Shown one piece after another: positions 24,905 to 33,487 of a stretch of DNA of 35,700 nt. Position numbers and translations under genes: made by a program. Source of the stretch: Clostridium sp. AM33-3 (lineage in GTDB: Bacteria > Bacillota > Clostridia > Lachnospirales > Lachnospiraceae); the NCBI RefSeq assembly GCF_003480315.1, contig NZ_QUIV01000031.1:832-36531 (forward strand), read 5' to 3'. Under the pieces are notes generated by a model that saw nothing but the letters and a program-made list of their open reading frames with translations, searched no databases and had not been told where the DNA came from. Within the stretch, counting starts at the first letter, position 1; the number at the start of each line of letters is the position of its first letter.

Positions 24905-27900
24905 ATGATGCTTTACGAAAACACAAGAACTGTTTACGATCTGGTGCACAACGCGGCGGCAGAGCATGGAGACCGTGTTTTTTTGCAATATGAAGAAAAT
25001 GGAATTATTTTCCGTGTAACCTACAAAGAATTCGCATGTGAGTGTGATGCTATTGCTGCCTGGGCCAGGGAAAAGCGTGCGCAGGTGGGACACAAGTTAA
25101 AGGTTGGTATTCTGGGAGTCAGCAGTCATCATTATCTGGCCGTACTGCTTGGCGTGATGAGCGGAGGCGATACCGGCATTCCGCTGGATGTCCAGCTCAA
25201 CGCACAAAAGCTGGCAGACTGCTTAAACCGTTCCGATGTGGACGTGCTGTTTTACGACTGGGCTTTCCATCCGCTGACCGAGGAAGTGAAGGATAACTGC
25301 CCAACGGTAGTGGAGTATATTTCCCTGCAGCATGGAAAGCATGTGAACTGCTCCGATAAGATCCTAAAAGCCTATGAGGGGCAGCATGTGGAGTCTGACG
25401 CAAAGGCCGATGAGTGTGCCATGATCCTGTTTACCTCCGGGACCACAGGACGCGGCAAGGGCGTGATGCTGTCCAATGGAAACCTCATGGACAACAATTT
25501 CTGCACCACAGACAACAACCATCCGGAGCAGGAAATTTACTTAAATGTCCTGCCGATTCATCATGTGTTCTGCTTAAATGGAGATGTGTTTACCGTTATG
25601 CGTTATGGAGGAATCCTCTGTTTGAACCGTGATATGAAGAAGCTGGCAGAGCATATATTACTGTTTGAACCGACGGTCATCCGCATGGTTCCGATGATGG
25701 CAAAGGCACTTTACAACCGCATTGCTATCTTAAACCGGCAGCGCCCGGAGATGCCCATCCGCAAGGTAAAAGAGCAGGTGCTTGGTACCAGGCTTCACAA
25801 GATCATCAGCGGCGGCGGATACCTGGCACCGGATCTGGCAGCCAATTACCAGCGCCTCGGTATTGCTATTGCCCAGGGCTACGGCATGTCGGAGTGTTCC
25901 CCGAAAATTTCTTCTCCGGACTGGACAAGACCGGATAAGATTGCGTCCGTGGGGCGTATTGTAGACCGCTGTGAGGTGCGTATCGTGGACGGCGAGATCC
26001 AGGTCAAGAGTCCGTCTGTCATGATGGGATATTACAAGGAACCGGACAAGACTGCGGAGGCCATCACACCGGATGGCTGGCTTTGTACGGGAGATATCGG
26101 CCATGTGGACGAGGAGGGCTTTCTGTACCTGACCGGTCGGAAAAAGAACCTCATTATCTTAAGCAACGGTGAGAATGTGGCACCTGAGGAGCTGGAAAAT
26201 CTCTTTGAGGATGAGCGTCTGATCGAGGATATTCTGGTGTACGGCGAGGACGATACGATCTGTGCGGAGATATACCCGAATTTTAAATATGCGGAAGCTG
26301 CAAATATTGCCGATATTGAGAGCACGGTGGCTCAGATTATCAAAAAACACAATGAGGAACTGCCGACGTTCAAGCGCATTCTGCGCAGCAGGATAAGAGA
26401 AGTTCCTTTTGCAAAAACCTCTTCCAAAAAGATTATCCGCAGCCAGTATCTGGAGGGAAAACAGAAAGAAGAGCAGGAGGAGAAGCGTTTCCGTATGCCG
26501 GAAAATGAGTTTCAGAATCAGATTTATGACTGCATTGCCGCTGTACTGGGGCACCGTCGTTTTGGCATTGATACAGAGCTCTACGAGGCAGGACTGGATT
26601 CCCTTGGAAGCGTGCTGTTACTCACGGATCTGTACCAGATCTTAAAGGTTTCCATGACCCTGGATGACCTCTTACAGCATGCTTCGGTGCTGAAGCTGGA
26701 AGAATTTGCCCGGGAGGGAGCCGGCGCAGAGCAGGTGGATCACACAGTGCGGCAGGTCTATCCGTTAACCAATCTGCAGCTTTATTTTGCCTATGTCATG
26801 CGTGGAAATACTACGGCAAATCTGCCGTTTCTCTATAAACTGGACGAACGGACGGATCTGCGCCGCTTAAAGTTTGCGGTGGAGCAGCTTTTTGAGGTGC
26901 ACCCGGAGCTAAAGGCCATCATCCAGATGGCAGAGGGCCGTTACCAGATCATCCGTGATGATAAGAGAAAGATTGACATTCCGATCGTGAGATTAAGCAA
27001 TGTCCAGTGGGAGGAAACGAGAAAAGGATTGCTGTATCCGTACCTTTACGGAGAGGGTGAGAACCTGTTCCATATCGGTATTTATGAGACGGATTCCGCC
27101 AATTATTTCTTCTTTGATATTGCCCATATTATGGGGGACGGTATGACCATGAACGTGCTGTTTGAGGACTTAAACCAGCTTTATCTCGGTAGGGCTGTGG
27201 AGCCGGAAACCTACACCTTCTACGAATATATCCTGGATGAAAAGGATCGGGATGCGAGAGGACTCCGGACAAAGAATGAGACGTATTTCCGGGGCCTGAT
27301 GAAGGACTTTAAGATTCGTAAGAGCATCCTCACCCGCAAGGACTGCTACAGCCTGGAGCATGGCGTGGATGCTGATTTAAAGGGACGTTTTACGAGCCTG
27401 AACCGCCGTAATGTGAGCGCATTTTGTAAAAAGCTTGGCGTTTCGGAAAATGTATTTTTCCTGACGGCCTATAACTTAAGCATTGGCCTGTTCAGCAACG
27501 AAAAGGATACCGTTTCCTCCTCCATTCACAGCGGAAGAACCGACAGCCGCTGGAACCGCCTGGCAGGACCTTTGTTCCTTACCTATTTCTTCCGGAACAA
27601 AGAAGGTGTGGATCAGACCGTGCCGGAGCTTTTGAAGACGAATGCAACGCAGATCATGGATACCATGCGCTGCTACATATCGAACCTGCACGCAGATGAG
27701 ATGTTCTTCCAGTACCAGGGGGATATCTTAAATATCGATACCGTGGGAGGGTATCCGGCAGAACGCCAGCGCATGCAGCTGGATTCTTTGCCGTTCCATC
27801 TGCAGGTATTTACTGATGCGAAGGGCTATTACTATGAGCTGCGCTACTGGGAGAACCGGTTTGACACCCGCCAGCTTCATGATTTCCTGACGGTGATGGA

Positions 27901-28498
27901 GTCTCTGATGGATGCTATGCAGGAGGAGACACTGGTGCGCCGTTTAAGCCGCCGCCTGCCGGACCGTCTGTTTCCGCTGCATTACACCATTACTGTGGGA
28001 GAACTGAATCAGGCAGCGAAAGGCCAGCTGGTGACCGGCGTGGATGGAAAAGAACCGGTTAAAGTTTATGTGTTTGATGAAAACTGCAGGAAGAAGCCGT
28101 TTGGTGCCTGGGGAGAGCTGTATGTGATGGACTGTAAACCGGAGCAGGTGCTGGATGAGATCACCAATCCATATGGGCCTGGAAAACTTTACGATAGCGG
28201 GCGGACCGCGAGAATTCTGCCGGACGGTTCCCTGGATTTTTTGGAGCAGGGTGGCAGGACCATCATGCAGGAAGGTCTGACTGGTCGTCAGTTCCACGAT
28301 CTGTATCAGATCGAAACGGCTTTAAAACAGGTGCCGGGTGTGGAGGAAGCCGCCGCCTATGTGCGTTATGCTGATGGCAACAAGCTGGTACTGACAGCAG
28401 AAGTGAAGGGCACTATGGGGCAGAATGCTGATGTACTGAAAGCACAGGTGGAGGCGCAGTGCGGCAAGGCTCATGTACCGGATATTCTCTGGAGATGA
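24905..28498 (+). CDS. NRPS-like enzyme: adenylation, carrier, condensation-like and partial second adenylation regions
   Basis: A 1,197-residue cytoplasmic protein. Residues 1-about 520 are an AMP-forming acyl/aminoacyl ligase: LFTSGTTGRGKG (near 175), YGMSECSP (near 326), TGDIG and TGRKKNLIILSNGENVAPEELE, and the catalytic Lys in TSSKKIIR near 510. It looks most like acyl-activating ligases. Residues about 540-610 are a carrier with GLDSLGS, the Ser near 565 receiving phosphopantetheine. Residues about 620-1010 are a condensation-like domain with HIMGDG (HxxxDG, His near 741). From about 1050 the tail reads like the end of another adenylation domain (VYVFDENCRKKPFGAWGELYV, PDGSLDFLEQGGR, QIETALKQVPGVEEAA) without its ATP core. 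There is no thioesterase, reductase or nearby phosphopantetheinyl transferase. GGAGG lies 6 bases before ATG 24905; the next ATG (24908) is also possible. Product unknown; an N-acyl amine or amide is possible. Confidence 0.85.
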   Translation: MMLYENTRTVYDLVHNAAAEHGDRVFLQYEENGIIFRVTYKEFACECDAIAAWAREKRAQVGHKLKVGILGVSSHHYLAVLLGVMSGGDTGIPLDVQLNAQKLADCLNRSDVDVLFYDWAFHPLTEEVKDNCPTVVEYISLQHGKHVNCSDKILKAYEGQHVESDAKADECAMILFTSGTTGRGKGVMLSNGNLMDNNFCTTDNNHPEQEIYLNVLPIHHVFCLNGDVFTVMRYGGILCLNRDMKKLAEHILLFEPTVIRMVPMMAKALYNRIAILNRQRPEMPIRKVKEQVLGTRLHKIISGGGYLAPDLAANYQRLGIAIAQGYGMSECSPKISSPDWTRPDKIASVGRIVDRCEVRIVDGEIQVKSPSVMMGYYKEPDKTAEAITPDGWLCTGDIGHVDEEGFLYLTGRKKNLIILSNGENVAPEELENLFEDERLIEDILVYGEDDTICAEIYPNFKYAEAANIADIESTVAQIIKKHNEELPTFKRILRSRIREVPFAKTSSKKIIRSQYLEGKQKEEQEEKRFRMPENEFQNQIYDCIAAVLGHRRFGIDTELYEAGLDSLGSVLLLTDLYQILKVSMTLDDLLQHASVLKLEEFAREGAGAEQVDHTVRQVYPLTNLQLYFAYVMRGNTTANLPFLYKLDERTDLRRLKFAVEQLFEVHPELKAIIQMAEGRYQIIRDDKRKIDIPIVRLSNVQWEETRKGLLYPYLYGEGENLFHIGIYETDSANYFFFDIAHIMGDGMTMNVLFEDLNQLYLGRAVEPETYTFYEYILDEKDRDARGLRTKNETYFRGLMKDFKIRKSILTRKDCYSLEHGVDADLKGRFTSLNRRNVSAFCKKLGVSENVFFLTAYNLSIGLFSNEKDTVSSSIHSGRTDSRWNRLAGPLFLTYFFRNKEGVDQTVPELLKTNATQIMDTMRCYISNLHADEMFFQYQGDILNIDTVGGYPAERQRMQLDSLPFHLQVFTDAKGYYYELRYWENRFDTRQLHDFLTVMESLMDAMQEETLVRRLSRRLPDRLFPLHYTITVGELNQAAKGQLVTGVDGKEPVKVYVFDENCRKKPFGAWGELYVMDCKPEQVLDEITNPYGPGKLYDSGRTARILPDGSLDFLEQGGRTIMQEGLTGRQFHDLYQIETALKQVPGVEEAAAYVRYADGNKLVLTAEVKGTMGQNADVLKAQVEAQCGKAHVPDILWR

Positions 28499-28554
28499 TC
28501 AAAATATTTATTGAAAATTCAAATAAATAGCAATAATGAATTAATGAATACAAT

Positions 28555-28583
28555 TAGACAAAAACTGCGAGAACCGATAAAAT
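28555..28583 (+). promoter_or_regulatory. Promoter before the PHP-derived chimera
   Basis: TAGACA (28555-28560), a 17-base spacer and TAAAAT (28578-28583). It excludes the ATG at 28582 as a start and supports ATG 28618. Confidence 0.55.
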
Positions 28584-28617
28584 GAAAGGACAAAATCATT
28601 TACGGGAGACAGAAAAA

Positions 28618-29457
28618 ATGTTCATTGACCTTCATTTACATGAATCCGCTTATTCGCCGGACAGTCAGATGACGCTGGACGAGCTTGTGCAGGCAGCACG
28701 GGAAAAGAGACTTATTTCCGCAGCTGAGCTTGGCTATCTGGAGCAGTATGAGTCTCCGGAAGCAGAGGCGATTGATGCAGGTTATCGTGATAAAGACGGT
28801 TACTGGACCGGACTTGCGCTGGTTCCGGCAGGCCTCCTGGTAAACAACGATGTCCTGAAGGAAAAGGGACTGGAAGCACCGAAAACCTGGGAAGATCTGG
28901 CAGATCCGAAGTATAAAGACGAGATCATTATGGCATCTCCGGCTATCTCCGGTACCCAGTACGCAATCCTGAACGGAACCCTCCAGGCCTGGGGAGAAGA
29001 GAAGGGCTGGGAGATTTGGACTGCCATCAATGACAACGTGGATTTCTATGCAAAGGGCGGCGGTGAGCCGGGCCCGAAGGTATGCGCAGGCGAGTACGGA
29101 ATTGGAATTCTTGCCATGACAGGCGGCACCTTTGCACTGGAGAAAGAGTACCCGGTTACCGCAGTTTATCCGGAAGATATGATTCCGTGGACTCCGGCGC
29201 CGATCGCAATTTTCAAAAACTCTGAGAACAAGGATGCGGCAAAAGTATTTGTGGATTACTATCTTTCCAAAGAGGGTCAGGAGGTTTTAAGAGAAGCAGA
29301 CGCAAGAGTTATGGCACGCGGTGATGTAGATGTTCCGTCAGAGATCGGAACCGTAGATACCACGAAGCTGATCAAGCAGGATGTACTCTTATTTGGCTCT
29401 GAGAGAGAAGCTCTTCTGGAAAAATGGGATGAGCTTGCAGGCGAAAAGGACTCATAA
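28618..29457 (+). pseudogene. In-frame chimera: PHP-domain N-terminus joined to a truncated ABC solute-binding protein
   Basis: Residues 1-about 30 (MFIDLHLHESAYSPDSQ, then TLDELVQAAREK) are the first metal-binding motif and helix of a PHP phosphoesterase. From about residue 35 (base near 28710) the sequence changes to an extracellular solute-binding protein of the ferric/thiamine type: GYLEQYESPEAEAIDAGYRD, WTGLALVPAGLLVNN, PKTWEDLADPKYKDEIIMASPAISGTQYA and CAGEYGIGILAM, up to the normal C-terminus. The binding protein has lost its signal peptide and roughly its first third; the PHP protein has lost nearly everything. The fused frame is open for 279 residues but neither activity is expected. 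A permease fragment follows after six bases, showing the original operon. Confidence 0.8.
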
Positions 29458-29463
29458 AAAAAT

Positions 29464-29651
29464 ATGAAACAGGATATGAAAATCATCCGCAGAAGATGCC
29501 GGACAGCTAAGATGCTGGACCGGCTCCTTCTGTTTTTATTGCTTGCGGGGATTGCCGTTTTTATCCTGTATCCGCTCGTTTCCCTGATTGGAAGGAGCGT
29601 GTTTAAAAACGGCATGTTTACCCTGGAATACTACCGGCTGCTCTCTGCACG
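29464..29651 (+). pseudogene. N-terminal fragment of an ABC transporter permease
   Basis: MKQDMKIIRRRCRTAKMLDR followed by one membrane helix (LLLFLLLAGIAVFILYPLVSLIGRSVF) and FTLEYYRLL is the usual start of a ferric-type ABC permease (FbpB/AfuB), which normally exceeds 500 residues. Similarity ends near base 29645, and the sequence passes out of frame into the 3' end of an ATPase gene. The residual frame runs on to a TAA at 29695-29697. Confidence 0.75.
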
Positions 29652-29801
29652 GTGCTGGAGCGGCAGTTTATGGGATCCCATACAGAGTATCTGGTAACAG
29701 ATGGAGAAAAAAACTGGCAGGTCAGTCTGTTCGGGCAGGCCGGGAGCCGTTTCCGGCCCGGAATGAAGGTGCGGCTGGACATGCAGGAAAAACGTTATTG
29801 A
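29652..29801 (+). pseudogene. C-terminal (TOBE) fragment of an ABC transporter ATPase
   Basis: In a different frame from the permease piece, 50 codons up to TGA 29799-29801 read VLERQFMGSHTEYLVTDG, WQVSLFGQAGSRFRPGMKVRL, the TOBE-type regulatory end of ferric/spermidine-type ABC ATPases. The nucleotide-binding domain is absent and no start signal is present. Together with the two preceding pieces this shows the order binding protein, permease, ATPase of a lost importer. Confidence 0.75.
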
Positions 29802-29802
29802 G

Positions 29803-29846
29803 AAAAAATATCCGAGTCTGCATCTTGACAGATCCGGATATTTTTT
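29803..29846 (+). terminator. Terminator of the former ABC operon
   Basis: AAAAAATATCCG (29803-29814) pairs perfectly with CGGATATTTTTT (29835-29846). The loop holds TTGACA, the -35 box of the copper operon. Confidence 0.8.
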
Positions 29847-29853
29847 CTATACT
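29825..29853 (+). promoter_or_regulatory. Copper-operon promoter embedded in the terminator
   Basis: TTGACA (29825-29830), a 17-base spacer and TATACT (29848-29853), nearly full consensus. The -35 lies in the loop and the spacer covers the 3' arm of the upstream terminator. Transcription would start near 29860, inside the CsoR operator. Confidence 0.85.
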
Positions 29854-29857
29854 CAAT

Positions 29858-29874
29858 ATACCCTATGGGGGTAT
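29858..29874. promoter_or_regulatory. CsoR-type copper operator
   Basis: ATACCC-TATGG-GGGTAT is a 6-5-6 palindrome of the kind known for copper-sensing CsoR repressors (compare the copZA operator of Bacillus subtilis). It overlaps the predicted transcription start, so repressor binding would block initiation until Cu(I) releases it. Confidence 0.85.
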
Positions 29875-29934
29875 GCAAAAGGCAAGAGAAAAAAATCATG
29901 CCGGAAGCAGAACTCACGGGAGAATGCTTTTTTA

Positions 29935-30062
29935 TTTCATAGGAAATTGCGTCCTATGAAACAAAAAAGCGCTCCGCAGGGATGCGCACTCGGCGCAAAG
30001 GTAGATGGTTGCTGAAGCAACCGCGCCTCGGCGCGAGAATGTGCCAAGGCACATTCTTTTTT
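29935..30062 (+). other. Hairpin-rich csoR leader ending in a terminator
   Basis: Four stem-loops occur in the 220-base leader: TTTCATAGGA/TCCTATGAAA (29935-29961), GGTTGC-TGAA-GCAACC (30007-30022), GCGC-CTCG-GCGC near 30023-30034, and GAATGTGCC-AA-GGCACATTC followed by T6 (30036-30062). The last is a full intrinsic terminator 5 bases before the csoR ribosome binding site. The motif CTCGGCGC occurs twice (near 29989 and 30027). It may be a leader attenuator or a mobile hairpin repeat. Confidence 0.65.
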
Positions 30063-30080
30063 ACAGAAAGGTGGAATTGC

Positions 30081-30476
30081 ATGGAGCATACCGATAAAAG
30101 GAAATGCTGCAGTGGAATGGCAGAGCATGCAGAAGCAGCGAAGCCAGATGCCGCAGAGAAAAAAGCGGAGCATAAAGAAGGAAAGCCGTGCTGTTGTCAT
30201 AAAAAGAAAGAACGTTCGGAGAAGGAATACAAGGACCTGATCCATCGCTTAAACCGCATTGAAGGACAGATCCGGGGAATCCGCAACATGGTAGAGCAGG
30301 ACGCCTACTGTCCGGATATCCTCATTCAGGTGGCTGCGGCCAACGCGGCGCTCAACAGCTTCAACAAGGTCCTTCTTGGAAATCATCTGCGGACCTGCGT
30401 GGCCAATGATATACGCGAAGGCCATGATGAGACCATCGATGAGTTATTGAAGGTATTGCAGAGACTGATGAAGTAA
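30081..30476 (+). CDS. csoR: CsoR-family copper-sensing transcriptional repressor
   Basis: A 131-residue all-helical DNA-binding regulator (DUF156). LIHRLNRIEGQIRGIRNMVEQDAYCPDILIQVAAANAALNSF and GNHLRTCVAND contain the Cu(I) ligands Cys, His, Cys of the family. Residues 1-50 are an extra Cys/His/Lys-rich extension (KCC, GKPCCCHKKK), unusual in length and likely metal-binding. ATG 30081 follows AAAGGTGG; the frame is open further upstream but runs through the leader terminator. It should repress its own operon through the operator at 29858. A nickel- or sulfur-sensing relative (RcnR, CstR) is less likely given copA downstream. Confidence 0.93.
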   Translation: MEHTDKRKCCSGMAEHAEAAKPDAAEKKAEHKEGKPCCCHKKKERSEKEYKDLIHRLNRIEGQIRGIRNMVEQDAYCPDILIQVAAANAALNSFNKVLLGNHLRTCVANDIREGHDETIDELLKVLQRLMK

Positions 30477-30644
30477 AGGTGAGAATCTTTGCTGGCCATG
30501 ACACAGAGAGCAAGTGGCAGTGAGGAGAGATTTCGAAGCAATGCGAGGCGGATAAGAAAACAGTATTCCGGGCATGGTAAAGAAGAATGCAATTGGGAAG
30601 AAGCAGTTGCAGGGGGAATCGAAAAAGGAGGAAACGACAACAAG

Positions 30645-33200
30645 ATGGAACAGTATACAGTAACCGGCATGAGCTGCGCGGCCTGCAGCAGCCGCGTGGA
30701 AAAAGCGGTTTCCGGGGTGCCTGGTGTTACAGGCTGTTCGGTCAGCCTGCTGACCAATTCCATGGGTGTGGAAGGCACGGCATCGTCCGCTGATATCATC
30801 AAGGCGGTGCAGGATGCCGGATATGGCGCGTCTGTAAAGGGCGCGGGAAAAGAGGGCAGTGTACGGGCACAGTCCTTAGACGCGGAGGAAGCGTTAAAAG
30901 ATCATGAGACTCCGGTCTTAAAGCGCAGGCTCTGGTATTCCGTTGGATTTCTGATCGTTCTCATGTATTTTTCCATGGGACATATGATGTGGGGCTGGCC
31001 GCTTCCGGCATTTTTTGACGGAAACCATGTGGCGATGGGGCTGATCCAGCTGATCTTAACCGCCATCGTTATGGTCATCAACCAGAAATTCTTCATCAGC
31101 GGTTTTAAGAGCCTGTGGCACAAAGCTCCGAACATGGATACCCTGGTGGCCCTCGGTTCCATGGCGGCATTTACTTACAGTACCTACGCACTGTTTGCCA
31201 TGACCGATGCCCAGGTAAAGGGCAATGCGGACGCTGCCATGAGCTACATGCATGAGTTTTATTTTGAATCCGCAGCCATGATCCTGACCCTCATCACCGT
31301 GGGCAAGATGCTGGAGGCGCGCTCCAAAGGAAAAACCACCGATGCGTTAAAGAGCCTGATGAAGCTGGCTCCGAAGACTGCGGTGCTGGTTCGGGACGGC
31401 GAAGAAGTCACTGTCGGCATTGAACAGGTACAGAAAGGAGATGTCTTCGTTGTCCGTCCGGGCGAGAACATTCCGGTGGATGGCATTGTATTAGAAGGAA
31501 GCAGTGCCGTGAACGAGGCAGCCCTCACCGGTGAGAGCATCCCGGTGGATAAGACCGTAGGTGACAGTGTTTCCGCGGCAACGGTAAACCAGTCCGGCTT
31601 TATCCGCTGCGAGGCAGTCAGAGTCGGAGAAGATACGACTCTGTCCCAGATCATCCAGATGGTCAGTGATGCGGCTGCCACCAAGGCGCCGATCGCAAAG
31701 GTTGCCGACAGGGTATCCGGTGTGTTTGTACCGACTGTTATTACTATTGCAGTCATTACAACCATTGTATGGCTGCTGGCTGGCCAGAGCGTGGGCTTTG
31801 CGCTGGCCCGGGGCATTTCCGTTCTGGTCATCAGCTGTCCGTGTGCACTGGGGCTTGCGACTCCGGTTGCCATTATGGTGGGCAACGGCATGGGCGCAAA
31901 GCATGGCATTATGTTTAAGACTGCGGTTTCCCTGGAGGAAGCGGGCAAGATGGATATTGTGGCACTGGATAAGACCGGTACCATCACCAGCGGCGAGCCG
32001 AAGGTGACCGATATCATCCTGGCAGAAGCAAAGAGTGAGCAGGAGCTTCTGGCACTGGCCTGCAGCCTGGAGAAGAAGAGTGAGCATCCGCTGGCCCGCG
32101 CTATCAACGAGCGCGCCCGGGCAGACGGCATTACCGCCGGTGAGGTGGATGATTTCACGGCGCTTCCGGGCAACGGACTCTCCGGTATTTACGAGGGCAG
32201 TGAGCTCTGCGGAGGAAACGCGAACTTTATCAGCAGTGTTGCAGCGGTATCCGATGAGATCCGAGCGAAAGCAGAAAAGCTTGCGGAAGCAGGCAAGACC
32301 CCGCTGTATTTCAGCCGTGACGGACAGCTTCTTGGTATTGTTGCGGTGGCGGATGTCATCAAGGAAGACAGCCCGCGGGCGGTTAAAGAACTGCAGAACA
32401 TGGGCATCCGCGTTGTGATGCTGACCGGTGATAACGAGCGCACTGCGAAAGCTATCGGCGCCCAGGCCGGTGTGGACGAGGTCATCGCAGGCGTGCTTCC
32501 GGAAGGAAAAGAGAGCGTGATCCGTTCTCTGAAAGAACAGGGCAAGGTAGCCATGGTCGGTGACGGAATCAACGATGCTCCGGCGCTGACCCGTGCGGAT
32601 ATTGGTATTGCCATCGGAGCAGGAACGGATATTGCCATCGATGCAGCCGATGTGGTTCTGATGAAGAGCCGCTTAAGCGATGTCCCGGCAGCCATCCGGT
32701 TAAGCCGCGCAACGCTGCGTAACATCCACGAGAACCTGTTCTGGGCATTTTTCTACAACGTTATCGGCATTCCGCTGGCAGCCGGAATCTGGTATCCGCT
32801 GTTCGGACTGAAGTTAAACCCAATGTTCGGCGCGGCAGCCATGAGCCTTTCCAGTTTCTGTGTCGTAACCAATGCCCTGCGCCTGAATCTGTTTCAGATG
32901 TATGACGCGTCCAAAGATAGGAAGAAAAAACAAAGCAGACCACATGATGAAAGTCATGTTGATCATAAAGAGAAAAAGGAGAAGAGTGCTATGACAAAGA
33001 CTATGAAAATCGAAGGAATGATGTGCGGACACTGTGAGGCCAGAGTGAAAAAGACCCTTGAGGGCATCGAAGGCGTAACCGAGGCAGTGGTAAGCCATGA
33101 GAAGGGAACCGCAGTTGTAACCCTGGAGAAGGAAGTTGCAGACAGCGTTCTGAAAGAGGCTGTTGAGGCACAGGATTACAAGGTCGTATCAGTACAGTAA
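30645..33200 (+). CDS. copA: Copper-exporting P1B-type ATPase with HMA domains at both ends
   Basis: An 851-residue membrane pump that exports Cu(I). N-terminal HMA with GMSCAAC (Cys 11 and 14), eight membrane helices, TGES actuator motif ([11 protein letters not shown]), the CPC ion site in [11 protein letters not shown] (near 397-399), phosphorylation site DKTGT (near 441), SEHPLA, and [10 protein letters not shown] (near 638). After a polar linker of about 25 residues ([19 protein letters not shown]) comes a second complete HMA with GMMCGHC (783-851). AGGAGG (30626-30631) precedes ATG 30645; the frame is open upstream from 30489 but without a ribosome binding site. It follows csoR by 168 bases in the copper operon. 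Confidence 0.95.
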   Translation: MEQYTVTGMSCAACSSRVEKAVSGVPGVTGCSVSLLTNSMGVEGTASSADIIKAVQDAGYGASVKGAGKEGSVRAQSLDAEEALKDHETPVLKRRLWYSVGFLIVLMYFSMGHMMWGWPLPAFFDGNHVAMGLIQLILTAIVMVINQKFFISGFKSLWHKAPNMDTLVALGSMAAFTYSTYALFAMTDAQVKGNADAAMSYMHEFYFESAAMILTLITVGKMLEARSKGKTTDALKSLMKLAPKTAVLVRDGEEVTVGIEQVQKGDVFVVRPGENIPVDGIVLEGSSAVNEAALTGESIPVDKTVGDSVSAATVNQSGFIRCEAVRVGEDTTLSQIIQMVSDAAATKAPIAKVADRVSGVFVPTVITIAVITTIVWLLAGQSVGFALARGISVLVISCPCALGLATPVAIMVGNGMGAKHGIMFKTAVSLEEAGKMDIVALDKTGTITSGEPKVTDIILAEAKSEQELLALACSLEKKSEHPLARAINERARADGITAGEVDDFTALPGNGLSGIYEGSELCGGNANFISSVAAVSDEIRAKAEKLAEAGKTPLYFSRDGQLLGIVAVADVIKEDSPRAVKELQNMGIRVVMLTGDNERTAKAIGAQAGVDEVIAGVLPEGKESVIRSLKEQGKVAMVGDGINDAPALTRADIGIAIGAGTDIAIDAADVVLMKSRLSDVPAAIRLSRATLRNIHENLFWAFFYNVIGIPLAAGIWYPLFGLKLNPMFGAAAMSLSSFCVVTNALRLNLFQMYDASKDRKKKQSRPHDESHVDHKEKKEKSAMTKTMKIEGMMCGHCEARVKKTLEGIEGVTEAVVSHEKGTAVVTLEKEVADSVLKEAVEAQDYKVVSVQ
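32991..33200 (+). CDS. copZ: Predicted internal in-frame CopZ-like copper chaperone within copA
   Basis: ATG 32991 is in the copA frame and has AAGGAG (32976-32981) exactly 9 bases upstream. Initiation here would give a free 69-residue HMA protein ([19 protein letters not shown]...), the normal size of bacterial CopZ, sharing the pump's stop codon. Separate production of pump and chaperone from one frame is inferred from this ribosome binding site. Without it the domain would only be a C-terminal HMA of CopA. Confidence 0.6.
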   Translation: MTKTMKIEGMMCGHCEARVKKTLEGIEGVTEAVVSHEKGTAVVTLEKEVADSVLKEAVEAQDYKVVSVQ

Positions 33201-33206
33201 ACACGA

Positions 33207-33230
33207 GCGGCGCACCGACAGGTGTGCCGC
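33207..33230 (+). other. Intercistronic stem-loop after copA
   Basis: GCGGCGCACC (33207-33216) pairs over ten positions with GGTGTGCCGC (33221-33230) around GACA. No T run follows, so it is probably an RNA stability element inside the operon. Confidence 0.6.
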
Positions 33231-33251
33231 GAACGTATGAAGGAGAAATAA

Positions 33252-33446
33252 ATGTCACATTCACAGAACTCCATGGGATATATGGTGGTGCTTTGCATCA
33301 TCCTGTACATAGTAGGCGTATCTATTTATCTCTTTGTAAAATTTGTAAGAAAGAAACTGGATGAGGCGAGAGACCGCAGATTCCAGAAAGAACATCAGGT
33401 AAATCCGATGGCAGAAGCAGCCAAAGAAAAGCCGGATGAAAAATAG
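33252..33446 (+). CDS. Small single-span membrane protein of the copper operon
   Basis: A 64-residue protein with one membrane helix (YMVVLCIILYIVGVSIYLFVKFV, about residues 10-32) and a charged cytoplasmic tail (RKKLDEARDRRFQKEHQ). AAGGAG lies 6-7 bases before ATG 33252, so it is a real gene despite its size. No motif identifies it and it has no Cys or Met cluster. Its place between copA and a tethered HMA protein suggests an accessory role in copper handling (inference). Confidence 0.7.
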   Translation: MSHSQNSMGYMVVLCIILYIVGVSIYLFVKFVRKKLDEARDRRFQKEHQVNPMAEAAKEKPDEK

Positions 33447-33487
33447 AGACTGAAGGAAAGACAGAAAAAAGAAGGGAGCAATCAGTC

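Noticed and set aside
31259..32173. Long minus-strand open frame inside copA
   Set aside because: It is a shadow of the GC-rich third codon positions of copA, without start signals or homology.
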